Positions 55,534-63,661 of a stretch of DNA of 64,000 nucleotides are shown in pieces; the first letter of the stretch is position 1, and every line of letters begins with the position of its first letter. The position numbers were made by a program, and so were the translations under genes. Source of the DNA: Klenkia soli. Its GTDB lineage: Bacteria > Actinomycetota > Actinomycetes > Mycobacteriales > Geodermatophilaceae. Where the stretch lies: positions 225,725-289,724 of the forward strand of contig NZ_FNIR01000007.1 of NCBI RefSeq assembly GCF_900103975.1. The letters are read 5' to 3'. Below the pieces are notes generated by a model, which saw only the letters and a program-made list of their open reading frames with translations, was not told where the DNA came from and did no database searches.

Positions 55534-56657
55534 GCCGGCGGACGGAGCAGGTCGGCGAATTGCGCGCCGATGCGCTCCCACGACCACCGCTCCTCGACCC
55601 AGGCCCGGCCGGCTGCCCCCAGGGCGGCCGCCCGGGCCGGGTCGTCGAGCAGGTCGGCGATCGTGGTGGCCACCTCGCCCGGTGACCGCGGGTCCACCAC
55701 GTGCCCGGTGATGCCTTCGCGGACCGCCTCGGGTGCTCCCCCGGACGTCCCGGCCACGACCGGCTTCCCGCAGGCGGCCGCCTCCAGGTAGACCATCCCG
55801 AGCCCCTCGACGTCCAGCCCGCCCCGTCGGGTCCGGCAGGGCATGGCGAAGACGTCCCCGGCGGCGTAGTGCTCGGGCAGCGACACCGGTGCCACGGGTC
55901 CGGTGAGGACGACGGAACCGGCCACCCCGCGGGCGTCGACCAGGCGCCGCAACCGGGCCTCGTCGGGCCCGCCGCCCACCAGCAGCAACCGTGCGTCGGG
56001 GTGCCGGGCGAGCACCTGCGACCAGCCCTCGACCAGCACGTCCTGGCCCTTGCGCCGCACCAGCCGGGACACGCACACCACGACCGGCGCCTGCCCCAGC
56101 CCGTACCGCTCGCGCACGCCGGCGCCGTCGGCCCCGGGGTGGAACCGGGCGGTGTCGACCCCGGGTGACAGCTGGCGCAGCTCGGCCCGCGGGGCGAGGG
56201 CCGGTGCCAGCTTCCCGCGGGTGAAGTCGGAGATGTAGGTGAGGACGTCGACGCCGGAGGCGATCCGCTGCAGCAGCTGCCGCCCGACCGGGAGCGCCAC
56301 CCAGCCGGTCTCGTGGCCGTGCGTGATGCCGATGCTGCGGGTCGCACCGGCCCGGTGCAGCCCGGGGGCCAGCAGACCCAGCGGGGCGGCCGCCCCGAAG
56401 ACGACGGTCTCGGCCCGGTGCTCGCGGACCAGGTCGGCGGCCACCCGGCCGGTCCGCGGGGTGGGCAGCAGCATCGCGGTGGGCAGCCGCACCACCCGGT
56501 AGGGCAACCCGGCGTCGTGCTCGGCCGCCCCCGCCGAGGTCGACGCCAGCACCACGACGTCCGCCGGCGGGACCCGGTCCAGCAGGGCGGCGACGAAGGT
56601 CTGGATGCCGCCCTGCCGCGGCGGGAAGTCGTTGGTGACCACCAGGGTGCGGGTCAG
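55530..56657 (-). CDS. pimB: Family 4 mannosyltransferase, PimB' type, probable CTG start
   Basis: About 375 residues, GT-B fold. LVVTNDFPPRQGGIQTFVAALL is the classic PimB' start, GITHGHETGWVALP, LSPGVDTARFHPG, VVCVSRLVRRKGQDVLV and LGMVYLEAAACGKPVV (EX7E region) follow. It adds a mannose in phosphatidylinositol mannoside synthesis in characterised homologues (Rv2188c). CTG 56657 is taken as start: AGGAG lies eight bases before it, it overlaps the protease stop as CTGA, and it gives the family N-terminus; GTG 56666 has no RBS at usable distance. Confidence 0.88.
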   Translation of the reverse strand: MTRTLVVTNDFPPRQGGIQTFVAALLDRVPPADVVVLASTSAGAAEHDAGLPYRVVRLPTAMLLPTPRTGRVAADLVREHRAETVVFGAAAPLGLLAPGLHRAGATRSIGITHGHETGWVALPVGRQLLQRIASGVDVLTYISDFTRGKLAPALAPRAELRQLSPGVDTARFHPGADGAGVRERYGLGQAPVVVCVSRLVRRKGQDVLVEGWSQVLARHPDARLLLVGGGPDEARLRRLVDARGVAGSVVLTGPVAPVSLPEHYAAGDVFAMPCRTRRGGLDVEGLGMVYLEAAACGKPVVAGTSGGAPEAVREGITGHVVDPRSPGEVATTIADLLDDPARAAALGAAGRAWVEERWSWERIGAQFADLLRPPA

Positions 56658-57889
56658 CGTGACCACTCCTGGGCGGCGGCGACCCGCTGGGCCGTGGTCG
56701 GGTGCGAACCGAAGAACCACTGCCAGACCGCCGGCGGGTCGGGCTGGTTGAGGTTGGCCACGGCCAACCGGCGCATGACGGCGGCGAAGGACTCCGGGTC
56801 GGCGGTGAGGTCCAGGGCGTGCTGGTCGGCCCGGGCCTCCAGCTGCCGGGACACCCCGTTCTGCACCGGCGTCGACACCAGGGTGCCCACGGCGACCAGC
56901 AGCAACACGAGCGGGACCACCCGCGGATCACCGGCCCCCGGGGCCCCGGCCCGCCGCAGCAACGGCGCGCTGCCCAGCAGCCAGCCGAGCAGGGCCACCC
57001 CGGCACCGGCGCCCAGGGCGCCGACCAGCGTGCCGGTGAGGACGTCGTCGGTGGCCACGTGGCCCAGCTCGTGCGCGGCGATCGACTCGACCTGGGCGTC
57101 GGGCAGCTGGTCGAGGACGGTGTCGTACACGACGATCCGCCGGGTGGAGCCGAACCCCGAGACGTAGGCGTTCAGGGCCGTGGTCCGCCGGCTGGCGTCG
57201 GCGACCAGGACGTCCTGCACCGGCGTGCCGTTCTCGTCGGCCAGGGCGAGCAGGTCGGTGCGCAGCTGGCCCTCCGGCATGGAGGTGAAGTCGTTGAAGG
57301 CAGGCTCGATGACCACCGGGTACAGGAACGACCCGACCACGACCAGCCCGGCCGCACCCGCCCCGGCCCACGCCCACCACGTCCGCGGTGCTCGACGGGC
57401 CAGGCCCACCAGCAGCAGGAGCCCGAGCGCGGTCAGGCCCGCGGTGATCGCGGTGTCGACCGCGAGGTCGCGCACCCACAGCGGCCAGCTGCGGGTGGAC
57501 AACCCGTACCGGTGCCGGACCACCTCGCCGTAGCCGCTCAGCGGCAGCGTCACGAGCCGGCCCACCAGGGTGAGCAGCACGGTGCCGAGCACGACCTGCC
57601 AGAACCAGCCGCCGCCCAGCGGGCGCGCGACGGCGGTGATCCACCGGGCGCCGGTCCGGGTCAGCCCCAGCGCCCCGCTGGCCAGCAGGCCGAGCAGGAG
57701 GTTGGCCACCGACGCCGGGCGGATCGCCGCGGCGAAGGCGTCCGCGCGGCCGAGCTGGTCGGTGGTCAACCCGGCGGTGGGGTCGGCGACCTGCGGGGTC
57801 GGCGCCCACGGGATGCGCAGCCACAGCACGAGGACCAGCGCGATGCCGAGGAGGAGCGCCGTCAGCAGCGCGAGCCGACGGGGAGCCAC
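56654..57889 (-). CDS. M48 family zinc metalloprotease
   Basis: A 411-residue membrane protease with about five to seven helices (LALLTALLLGIALVLVLWL at the start) and the catalytic ESIAAHELGHVATDD (HExxH). The later ARADQHALDLT region provides the third ligand glutamate-type helix. It resembles CAAX prenyl protease 1/HtpX enzymes that degrade or trim membrane proteins. TAGGGT lies seven bases before GTG 57889. It precedes the pimB gene in one operon. Confidence 0.87.
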   Translation of the reverse strand: MAPRRLALLTALLLGIALVLVLWLRIPWAPTPQVADPTAGLTTDQLGRADAFAAAIRPASVANLLLGLLASGALGLTRTGARWITAVARPLGGGWFWQVVLGTVLLTLVGRLVTLPLSGYGEVVRHRYGLSTRSWPLWVRDLAVDTAITAGLTALGLLLLVGLARRAPRTWWAWAGAGAAGLVVVGSFLYPVVIEPAFNDFTSMPEGQLRTDLLALADENGTPVQDVLVADASRRTTALNAYVSGFGSTRRIVVYDTVLDQLPDAQVESIAAHELGHVATDDVLTGTLVGALGAGAGVALLGWLLGSAPLLRRAGAPGAGDPRVVPLVLLLVAVGTLVSTPVQNGVSRQLEARADQHALDLTADPESFAAVMRRLAVANLNQPDPPAVWQWFFGSHPTTAQRVAAAQEWSR

Positions 57890-57926
57890 CCGTGCACCCT
57901 ACGAGCCGGCACCCGCCGGCCCGTCG

Positions 57927-59015
57927 TCAGAGCAGGCGGCGCGCGCCGGCGTAGCCGGACATGTCGATGCTGGACACCTTGACGACGTCGCCCGAGGTCG
58001 GCGCGTGGACCATCATCCCGTTGCCGATGTAGATGCCGATGTGGCTCACCGGTGAGTAGAAGTAGACGAGGTCGCCGGGCTGCAGGTCACCCCGCGCCAC
58101 CGGGGAGCCCAGCTGCGCCTGGGCCGCGCTGGAGTGCGGCAGCGAGATGCCGGCGGCCGCGTAGGCGTAGGCGGTCAGGCCTGAGCAGTCGAAGCTGCCC
58201 GGACCGCCGGCGCCCCACACGTAGGGGTCGCCGCGCTGGGCCATCGCGGTGTCGACCACGGTCTGGGCAGCAGCGGTGTCGGCCACCACGGCCGCGGGCG
58301 CCTCGACCTCGGGGCCGCTGGTGGCCTGGACGACGGCGGCCTGCTGGGTGGTGCTGAGCGCGGCGAACTGGGCCTGGTAGGTGGTGATCTGCTGCTGCAG
58401 GTCCGCCTGCTGGGCACCGACCTGGTCGAGGGTCTGCTGGGCCTGCGCGGCGGCGGCGTCGGCGGCGGACCGGGCGTCGGCGGCGGTCTGCGCCGCGGCG
58501 GACACCTGGGTCATCAGGTCGTCGGTGTGGCCGGCGATGAGGTCGAGCGTGCCGACCTGGGCGATGAAGTCCTCCGGGGAGCTGCTGGTCAGCAGGGCGG
58601 CGAAGCCGGAGGGGTTGCCGGTGTAGGCGCTGACGGCGACCTCGTCCAGCTGGGCACCGAGGCTCTGCAGCTGGGTCTGGGCGTCGGCGACGGTCTGCGC
58701 GGCGGCAGCGGCCGCGGCCTGCTGCTGGGCCAGCTGCACCTGCGCGTCGTTCACCTGCTCGGTGACCACCTCGAGCTGGTGGGTGGCGTCGGCGACCAGC
58801 CGGGTCGCCTCCTCCGGGGTGCTGGCCTGCCCGGGAGCGGCCACCGCGGCGCCGGGCACCAGCGCCAGGGCCAGGCCGGCGACACCGGTCAGCACTGCCC
58901 AGCGGGCGAGCCGAATCGGGCCACGCGATGCGCGGGGAGCGGGCTGGGCCACGGAGATCGGGCGAGCGGGGAGGTCCACGGGTCGTGCGTGCTCCTGCAC
59001 CCCGGCCGAGACCAC
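57927..59015 (-). CDS. NlpC/P60 peptidoglycan endopeptidase (Rv2190c-like)
   Basis: A 362-residue secreted cell-wall hydrolase. A signal region (residues ~38-60, ending PGAAVAA) is followed by a long coiled coil (~65-230, rich in Ala and Gln) and a C-terminal NlpC/P60 domain with Cys277 (SFDCSGL), His325 (VSHIGIYI) and His337. It cuts D-Glu-mDAP peptide bonds in family members. The N-terminus is uncertain; several in-frame GTG codons exist downstream of 59015. Counterpart of M. tuberculosis Rv2190c by position. Confidence 0.9.
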   Translation of the reverse strand: MVSAGVQEHARPVDLPARPISVAQPAPRASRGPIRLARWAVLTGVAGLALALVPGAAVAAPGQASTPEEATRLVADATHQLEVVTEQVNDAQVQLAQQQAAAAAAAQTVADAQTQLQSLGAQLDEVAVSAYTGNPSGFAALLTSSSPEDFIAQVGTLDLIAGHTDDLMTQVSAAAQTAADARSAADAAAAQAQQTLDQVGAQQADLQQQITTYQAQFAALSTTQQAAVVQATSGPEVEAPAAVVADTAAAQTVVDTAMAQRGDPYVWGAGGPGSFDCSGLTAYAYAAAGISLPHSSAAQAQLGSPVARGDLQPGDLVYFYSPVSHIGIYIGNGMMVHAPTSGDVVKVSSIDMSGYAGARRLL

Positions 59016-59194
59016 CCTGGGGTCAGGCGGCTCCGGCTCGACCGGTCACCACCACGCTACGGGCGTGATCGGATCGAAACGAAGAGTCACAGACGGATCT
59101 TTGGGCGCTCGATCTGCTAATCCCACGAGTGTGGTTTCGGCATGATCCGCACCTGGCTCGACGCGCCGCGGTGTGTCGCCGGCGTGTCGGCGGG

Positions 59195-59518
59195 TCAGCC
59201 GGCGTCCCGGCTGGCCGGGGCACGGTGCCGCAGGGGCGGGACGAGCCCGAGCTCCGCGAGGACGTACAGCGCCCGCCGCTCGACGTCGTCGAACTCCAGC
59301 ACCCTGCCCCGCCGGGTGGGACCGGAGACCAGGGCGTCACCCAGCGCCGCCTCGATGCCCGGCAGGGCAGGCTGCACCGGCCGCGAGGGCCGACGACCCA
59401 GCGGGACGACGGTCGGGGCGCTGCCCCGGAACCCCGGCGGAGCACCCAGCAGCACGCTGACCACGCAGTCGCCGCAGCCCTCTCCGCGGACGGTGCAGGT
59501 GTCGCAGTCGATGAGCAC
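59195..59518 (-). CDS. Small actinobacterial protein with two CxxC motifs
   Basis: A 107-residue protein with a compact cysteine head, IDCDTCTVRGEGCGDCVVSVLLG, that should bind zinc or a cluster, and a C-terminal helix DDVERRALYVLAELGLVPPLR. The same pattern recurs in small actinobacterial proteins of unknown role. GTG 59518 has AGGAGG at six bases. It lies alone between two cell-wall hydrolase genes. Confidence 0.78.
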   Translation of the reverse strand: MLIDCDTCTVRGEGCGDCVVSVLLGAPPGFRGSAPTVVPLGRRPSRPVQPALPGIEAALGDALVSGPTRRGRVLEFDDVERRALYVLAELGLVPPLRHRAPASRDAG

Positions 59519-59632
59519 GTCGGGCCTCCTGGCAGGTGGTGGGGAGCGCGTCGCCGGACCACTCGGTCCGTCGCCGCGGACGCTAGGAGCGACCACCGAC
59601 AATTCCGGCGCCCGCGCACCGCGGGCGCCGGC

Positions 59633-61372
59633 TCAGCTGCCGGCGTACTCCCAGTGCCAGGGCTCCTCGCGCCCGTTGCCCTGGTCGGCCCAGGTCGGGT
59701 GGATGAACCCGAAGCGGCCGGCGTTGGCGACCATCCAGGCGTACTGGGGCGTGCTGTAGGACTCGACCCCGCCGCACAGGTCGACCGCCAGCCCCCAGCC
59801 GTGGTTGCTGGTGCCCGGCACCGCCGCCAGGGCGGGCTTCTGCCCGTACAGGGTGACCTGGCTGGCGTAGCTCCGGTAGGAGTCGGTGATGCACAGCGCC
59901 GGGCCGAAGGCGCCGGCGAACGCCGCGGACATCGCCCGGTAGGCCGCGGCGGCGTCGCAGCGCAGCGCGTGCCCGGCGACCCCCAGGGGGCACAGCGCCG
60001 AGGGCGGGATGAGCCCGTTGGGGTAGCCGCCCCACGAGCGGCTCCCGTCGTAGGTGGACGGGTAGACCGTGTTGCCGCACTCGACGGCCAGCGCACCCCC
60101 GGTCGGTCCCGGGACGGGCACCGCGGCCCGCGGAGCCACGCTGGGGCGACCGATGCCGAGCACCTGGTCGGCCGGCAGACCGCGCACCACCACGGCACCG
60201 GCCCGGCCGTCGGCGGCGAGCATCGTCTGCGGGTCCAGGGCGATGCCCACGTGGGACAGCCCGGACTCCGCCGTGCCCAGGAACACCAGGTCGCCGGGCA
60301 GGACGTCGGCCGCCGCGACCGGCGAGGTGGTGGCGTACAGGTCGCCCTGCGTCGCCGGGAGGGCGATGCCCGCCGCGCCGTACACGGTCTGCACCAGCGA
60401 CCCGCAGTCGTAGGAGTCCGGGCCGGCGGTGCCCGGCGCGAACGGCAGCCCGAGGTCGGTCATGGCCGCGCTGACGGCGGCGATGGTCTCGGCCGGCAGC
60501 ACCAGCAGCGAGGCGGGCTGGCGCGGCAGCTGCGCGGCACCGGCCTGGGCGGTCCCGGCCGAGCCGCCGACGGGCACCAGCCCACCCGGGACGCCGGCGG
60601 TCGGGTCGCGCAGCGCCGCGGCCGGCGGCGGGGTGATGCCGGCGGCCGCCAGCGAGGCCACGTAGCCCTGCCACGCGGCGGCGGTCTGCTGGTTCACCTG
60701 CACCTGCTCGGCCTGCAGCTGGGCGAGCTGGCGGTCCACCGCGCCGAGGGCCTCGTCGAGCTGGTCGGTGACCGCGGCCGCGGCGGCCTCGAGGTCGCCG
60801 ACCTGGGCGGCGACGGCGTCGGCCTCGGCCTGGCTGTCGGCCAGGGCCGTGTCCGCCGAGGCCTGCTGCGCCAGGGCCTGCTGCCGGCGGTCCTCGGCGG
60901 CCTGCAGCAGCGCGTCCGTGCCGGAGTCGATGACGTCGAGGTAGCCCAGCGCGGACACCACGTCGCCGGGATCGCCCCCGGCCAGCAGCAGGGACAACGC
61001 GGAGGGGGCACCGCCGTCCCGGTAGACCGCCGAGGCGTAGCGGGAGACGACGGCCTGCTCCTGCGCCAACGTCGTCCCGGCATCGGTGACCTCGGCGGCC
61101 GCGGCGTCGGCGGCCTGCTGCGCCTGCGCCAGCCGGTCCTGCGCGGCGGTCACGGCGGCCTGGCGCTCCTGCAGGTCGCCCTGGACGTCGGCCGCCTGGT
61201 CCTGCAGCGCGGTCAGCTCGGCGCTGTCCAGGATGCCGGTGGTACCGCCCGGCTGGTCGCTGGGCGCCGCGGACGCCGTGCCGGGCACCGCGACGAGGGC
61301 CACCGACAGCACCGCACCCACCAGCACCGCGCCGACGAGCACCGCGCCGGAGGACCCCACCCGCGACCGCAC
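59633..61372 (-). CDS. NlpC/P60 and VanY/M15 fusion cell-wall hydrolase
   Basis: A 579-residue secreted protein with two peptidase domains. After a signal/anchor (10-36) come a coiled coil (~50-235), an NlpC/P60 domain with Cys323 in YDCGSL (usual DCSGL, so altered order) and His374 (LSHVGIAL), and a C-terminal M15/VanY-like D,D-peptidase with H524 and D531 (SNHGWGLAVD) and H573 (PWHWEY). It should attack both stem-peptide positions. GTG 61372 has AGGAGG five bases upstream; CACAAT (61439-61434) is a possible -10 and a GCACGACG hairpin lies in the leader. Confidence 0.88.
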   Translation of the reverse strand: MRSRVGSSGAVLVGAVLVGAVLSVALVAVPGTASAAPSDQPGGTTGILDSAELTALQDQAADVQGDLQERQAAVTAAQDRLAQAQQAADAAAAEVTDAGTTLAQEQAVVSRYASAVYRDGGAPSALSLLLAGGDPGDVVSALGYLDVIDSGTDALLQAAEDRRQQALAQQASADTALADSQAEADAVAAQVGDLEAAAAAVTDQLDEALGAVDRQLAQLQAEQVQVNQQTAAAWQGYVASLAAAGITPPPAAALRDPTAGVPGGLVPVGGSAGTAQAGAAQLPRQPASLLVLPAETIAAVSAAMTDLGLPFAPGTAGPDSYDCGSLVQTVYGAAGIALPATQGDLYATTSPVAAADVLPGDLVFLGTAESGLSHVGIALDPQTMLAADGRAGAVVVRGLPADQVLGIGRPSVAPRAAVPVPGPTGGALAVECGNTVYPSTYDGSRSWGGYPNGLIPPSALCPLGVAGHALRCDAAAAYRAMSAAFAGAFGPALCITDSYRSYASQVTLYGQKPALAAVPGTSNHGWGLAVDLCGGVESYSTPQYAWMVANAGRFGFIHPTWADQGNGREEPWHWEYAGS

Positions 61373-61540
61373 CTGGACCTCCTCGACCGGTCGCGCACGA
61401 CGCCGTCGTCGTGCCGCGGACCACGGCCAGGTGATTGTGCCCACGGGCAGGGGCGGGTGCACGTCGGGCGGGCGTCGACCACCCGCTCGGGTGCCCGGCG
61501 GCGACCAGGAGTGTCGGACCCCCGACCTAGCGTCCGCCCC

Positions 61541-63382
61541 GTGACCGGCCAGCTCCCCTCCCCCGTCCGGCCGACCGGCTCCGCCCGGTTCGAGCAGGTG
61601 TCCATCGACGACCTGGGCACCCCGCTCCCCGACGTGACGTTCGTGGTCGTCGACCTGGAGACCACCGGGGGCTCGGCGCACACCGACGCGATCACCGAGA
61701 TCGGCGCGGTGCGGGTCCGGGGCGGTGAGGTGCTGGGCGAGTTCGGCACGCTGGTCGACCCGGGCCGCGACATCCCGCCCTACATCAGCGTGCTCACCGG
61801 CATCACCTCCACGATGGTCGCCGCCGCCCCGCAGATCGGGTCGGTGCTGCCGCACTTCCTGGAGTTCGCCCGGGGCGCCGTCCTGGTCGCCCACAACGCG
61901 CCGTTCGACCTCGGCTTCCTCAGGGCCGCCTGCGCCGCGTCGGGGTTGCCCTGGCCCCCGTTCGCGGCGGTCGACACCGCCGTGCTGGCCCGTCGGCTGC
62001 TCACCCGCGACGAGGTGCCCAACTGCAAGCTGGGCACGCTGGCCCCGTTCTTCTCCGCGACCACCACGCCCACCCACCGGGCGCTGGACGACGCCCGGGC
62101 CACCGTCGACGTCCTGCACGGGCTGCTCGAGCGCCTGGGGCCCCTCGGCGTCACGTCCCTGGAGGAGCTGACCGGTCTCACCCGCCAGGTCGACCCGCAG
62201 CGCCGGCGCAAGCGGCACCTGGCCGCCCACGTGCCGCACGGGCCCGGGGTCTACGTGTTCCGCGGCCCCCGCGACGAGCCCCTCTACGTCGGCACGTCCA
62301 CCGACCTGCGGTCCCGGGTGCGCAGCTACTTCACCGCCGGCGAGCAGCGCAGCCGCATGACCGAGATGGTGGGGCTGGCCCAACGGGTCGAGACCCTGCC
62401 CTGCGCGCACGACCTGGAGGCCTCGGTGCGCGAGCTGAGGCTGATCGCGCGGCACAAGCCCCGCTACAACAAGCGGTCGCGCTTCCCCGAACGGGCGTTG
62501 TGGATCCGGCTGACCGACGAACCGTTCCCCCGGCTGTCCGTCGTGCGACGGGTGGCGCCGGGCGCCGGGGTCTTCCTCGGGCCCTTCGCCGATCGGCGGG
62601 CCGCCGACGCCGCCGTCGACGCGGTGCACGACGCGCTCCCGCTCCGGCGGTGCGGCGGCCGGCTGGTGCCCTCACCCGACCACCCGGCGTGCGCACTGGC
62701 CGGCATGGGCCGCTGCGGTGCGCCGTGCACCGGGGCGCAGAGCCGCGCCGACTACGCCGAGACCGCAGCGGTCCTCGCCACCGCCGTCGCCACCGACCCC
62801 GCCCCGTTGTGCGCGCCGCTCCTGGGCCGGGTCGAGCGGCTGGCCGTCGAGGGCCGGTTCGAGGACGCCGCCGTGCTGCGCGACCGCATCGCCGTCCTCG
62901 TGCGGGCGCTGCACCGCCGCCAACGGCTGGCCCTGCTGGCCCGGGTCCCCGAGCTCACCCTCGCCCGACCCGACGGTTCCGGGGGCTGGGCGCTGTCGGT
63001 CGTCCGTCGGGGCCGCCTCGTCGCCGCCGGGGTCGCCGTCCGGGGTGCACCGGTCCGGGCCTACCTGCAGCAGCTGAAGACCACGGCCGAGACGGTGCCC
63101 GACACCGAGGGCCAGCTCGCCGCCTCGGTCGAGGAGACCGAGCTGGTGCTGCGCTGGATGGAGAAGCCGGGCACCCGCCTCGTCGAGGTCACCGGCACGC
63201 TGGCCTGCGCCACCCCGGGCACCGGGCCGCTGCGCGGCTTCCTCGAGCTGGTCGACGCCGGCCGGGCGGCCCGCGACCCCTTCGCCGACGGGCGGTCGCT
63301 GGGTACCCGGGCCCGACCCGAGCGGGTCGGCGGCGGCCGCACCGGTCGTGGTCGTCCCGCGGCGCTAGCCTCGGGGGTGTGA
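61541..63382 (+). CDS. DEDDh exonuclease fused to UvrC-like GIY-YIG domain (Rv2191 type)
   Basis: A 613-residue nuclease. The N-terminal third is a DnaQ-like exonuclease with D38 and E40 in VVDLETTG, HNAPFDLGFL and HRALDDARAT. The rest is like the UvrC N-terminal half: GPGVYVFRGPRDEPLYVGTSTDLRSRVRSYF (GIY-YIG) and a UvrB-binding type helix pair (GRFEDAAVLRDRIAVL). It probably acts in DNA repair or end trimming. TAGCGT (61528-61533) is seven bases before GTG 61541. Confidence 0.9.
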   Translation: MTGQLPSPVRPTGSARFEQVSIDDLGTPLPDVTFVVVDLETTGGSAHTDAITEIGAVRVRGGEVLGEFGTLVDPGRDIPPYISVLTGITSTMVAAAPQIGSVLPHFLEFARGAVLVAHNAPFDLGFLRAACAASGLPWPPFAAVDTAVLARRLLTRDEVPNCKLGTLAPFFSATTTPTHRALDDARATVDVLHGLLERLGPLGVTSLEELTGLTRQVDPQRRRKRHLAAHVPHGPGVYVFRGPRDEPLYVGTSTDLRSRVRSYFTAGEQRSRMTEMVGLAQRVETLPCAHDLEASVRELRLIARHKPRYNKRSRFPERALWIRLTDEPFPRLSVVRRVAPGAGVFLGPFADRRAADAAVDAVHDALPLRRCGGRLVPSPDHPACALAGMGRCGAPCTGAQSRADYAETAAVLATAVATDPAPLCAPLLGRVERLAVEGRFEDAAVLRDRIAVLVRALHRRQRLALLARVPELTLARPDGSGGWALSVVRRGRLVAAGVAVRGAPVRAYLQQLKTTAETVPDTEGQLAASVEETELVLRWMEKPGTRLVEVTGTLACATPGTGPLRGFLELVDAGRAARDPFADGRSLGTRARPERVGGGRTGRGRPAALASGV

Positions 63383-63660
63383 TCACCGCCATCGTCCTCA
63401 TCGACGCCTCGACCGATGCGATCGGCGAGGTCGCGACCGCCCTGGCCGACCTCGACGGGGTCAGCGAGGTCTACTCCGTCGCCGGCGGCGGGACCGACCT
63501 CATCGCCCTCGTCCGGGTGCGCGAGTTCGAGCAGATCGCCGAGGTGATCGCCGGTCGCATCAACAAGGTGCCCGGGGTAGTGGACACGAAGACCCACATC
63601 GCCTTCCGCGCCTACTCCCAGCACGACCTCGAGTCGGCCTTCTCCATCGGGCTCGACTAG
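63379..63660 (+). CDS. RAM (Lrp/AsnC ligand-binding) domain protein
   Basis: A 93-residue stand-alone ligand-binding domain of the Lrp/AsnC family with no DNA-binding part. VITAIVLIDASTDAIGEVATALADLDGVSEVYSVAGGGTDLIALVRV covers the fold, and GRINKVPGVVDTKTHIAFRAYS the second half. It may bind an amino acid and pair with a full-length Lrp elsewhere. GTGA overlap with the exonuclease gene. Its TAG is part of the CTAG where the insertion sequence begins. Confidence 0.85.
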   Translation: MITAIVLIDASTDAIGEVATALADLDGVSEVYSVAGGGTDLIALVRVREFEQIAEVIAGRINKVPGVVDTKTHIAFRAYSQHDLESAFSIGLD

Positions 63661-63661
63661 C

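Noticed and set aside
56658..56666. GTG 56666 as pimB start
   Set aside because: Its distance to AGGAG is about one base, too short; CTG 56657 has proper spacing and the family N-terminus.
53632..57006. A 1,124-codon minus-strand open frame
   Set aside because: Shadow of fadD15, pimB and the M48 gene in another frame; no domain is recognisable.
59016..59194. Possible cyclic di-AMP (ydaO) riboswitch upstream of the NlpC/P60 gene
   Set aside because: The gene class is right, but I could not find the conserved blocks of that riboswitch; the stretch shows only a possible TAGCGT promoter and lower GC.
59129..61540. The long plus-strand open extension in front of the exonuclease/UvrC gene
   Set aside because: It is antisense to two real minus-strand genes and has shadow-like composition; the TAGCGT hexamer before GTG 61541 marks the true start.
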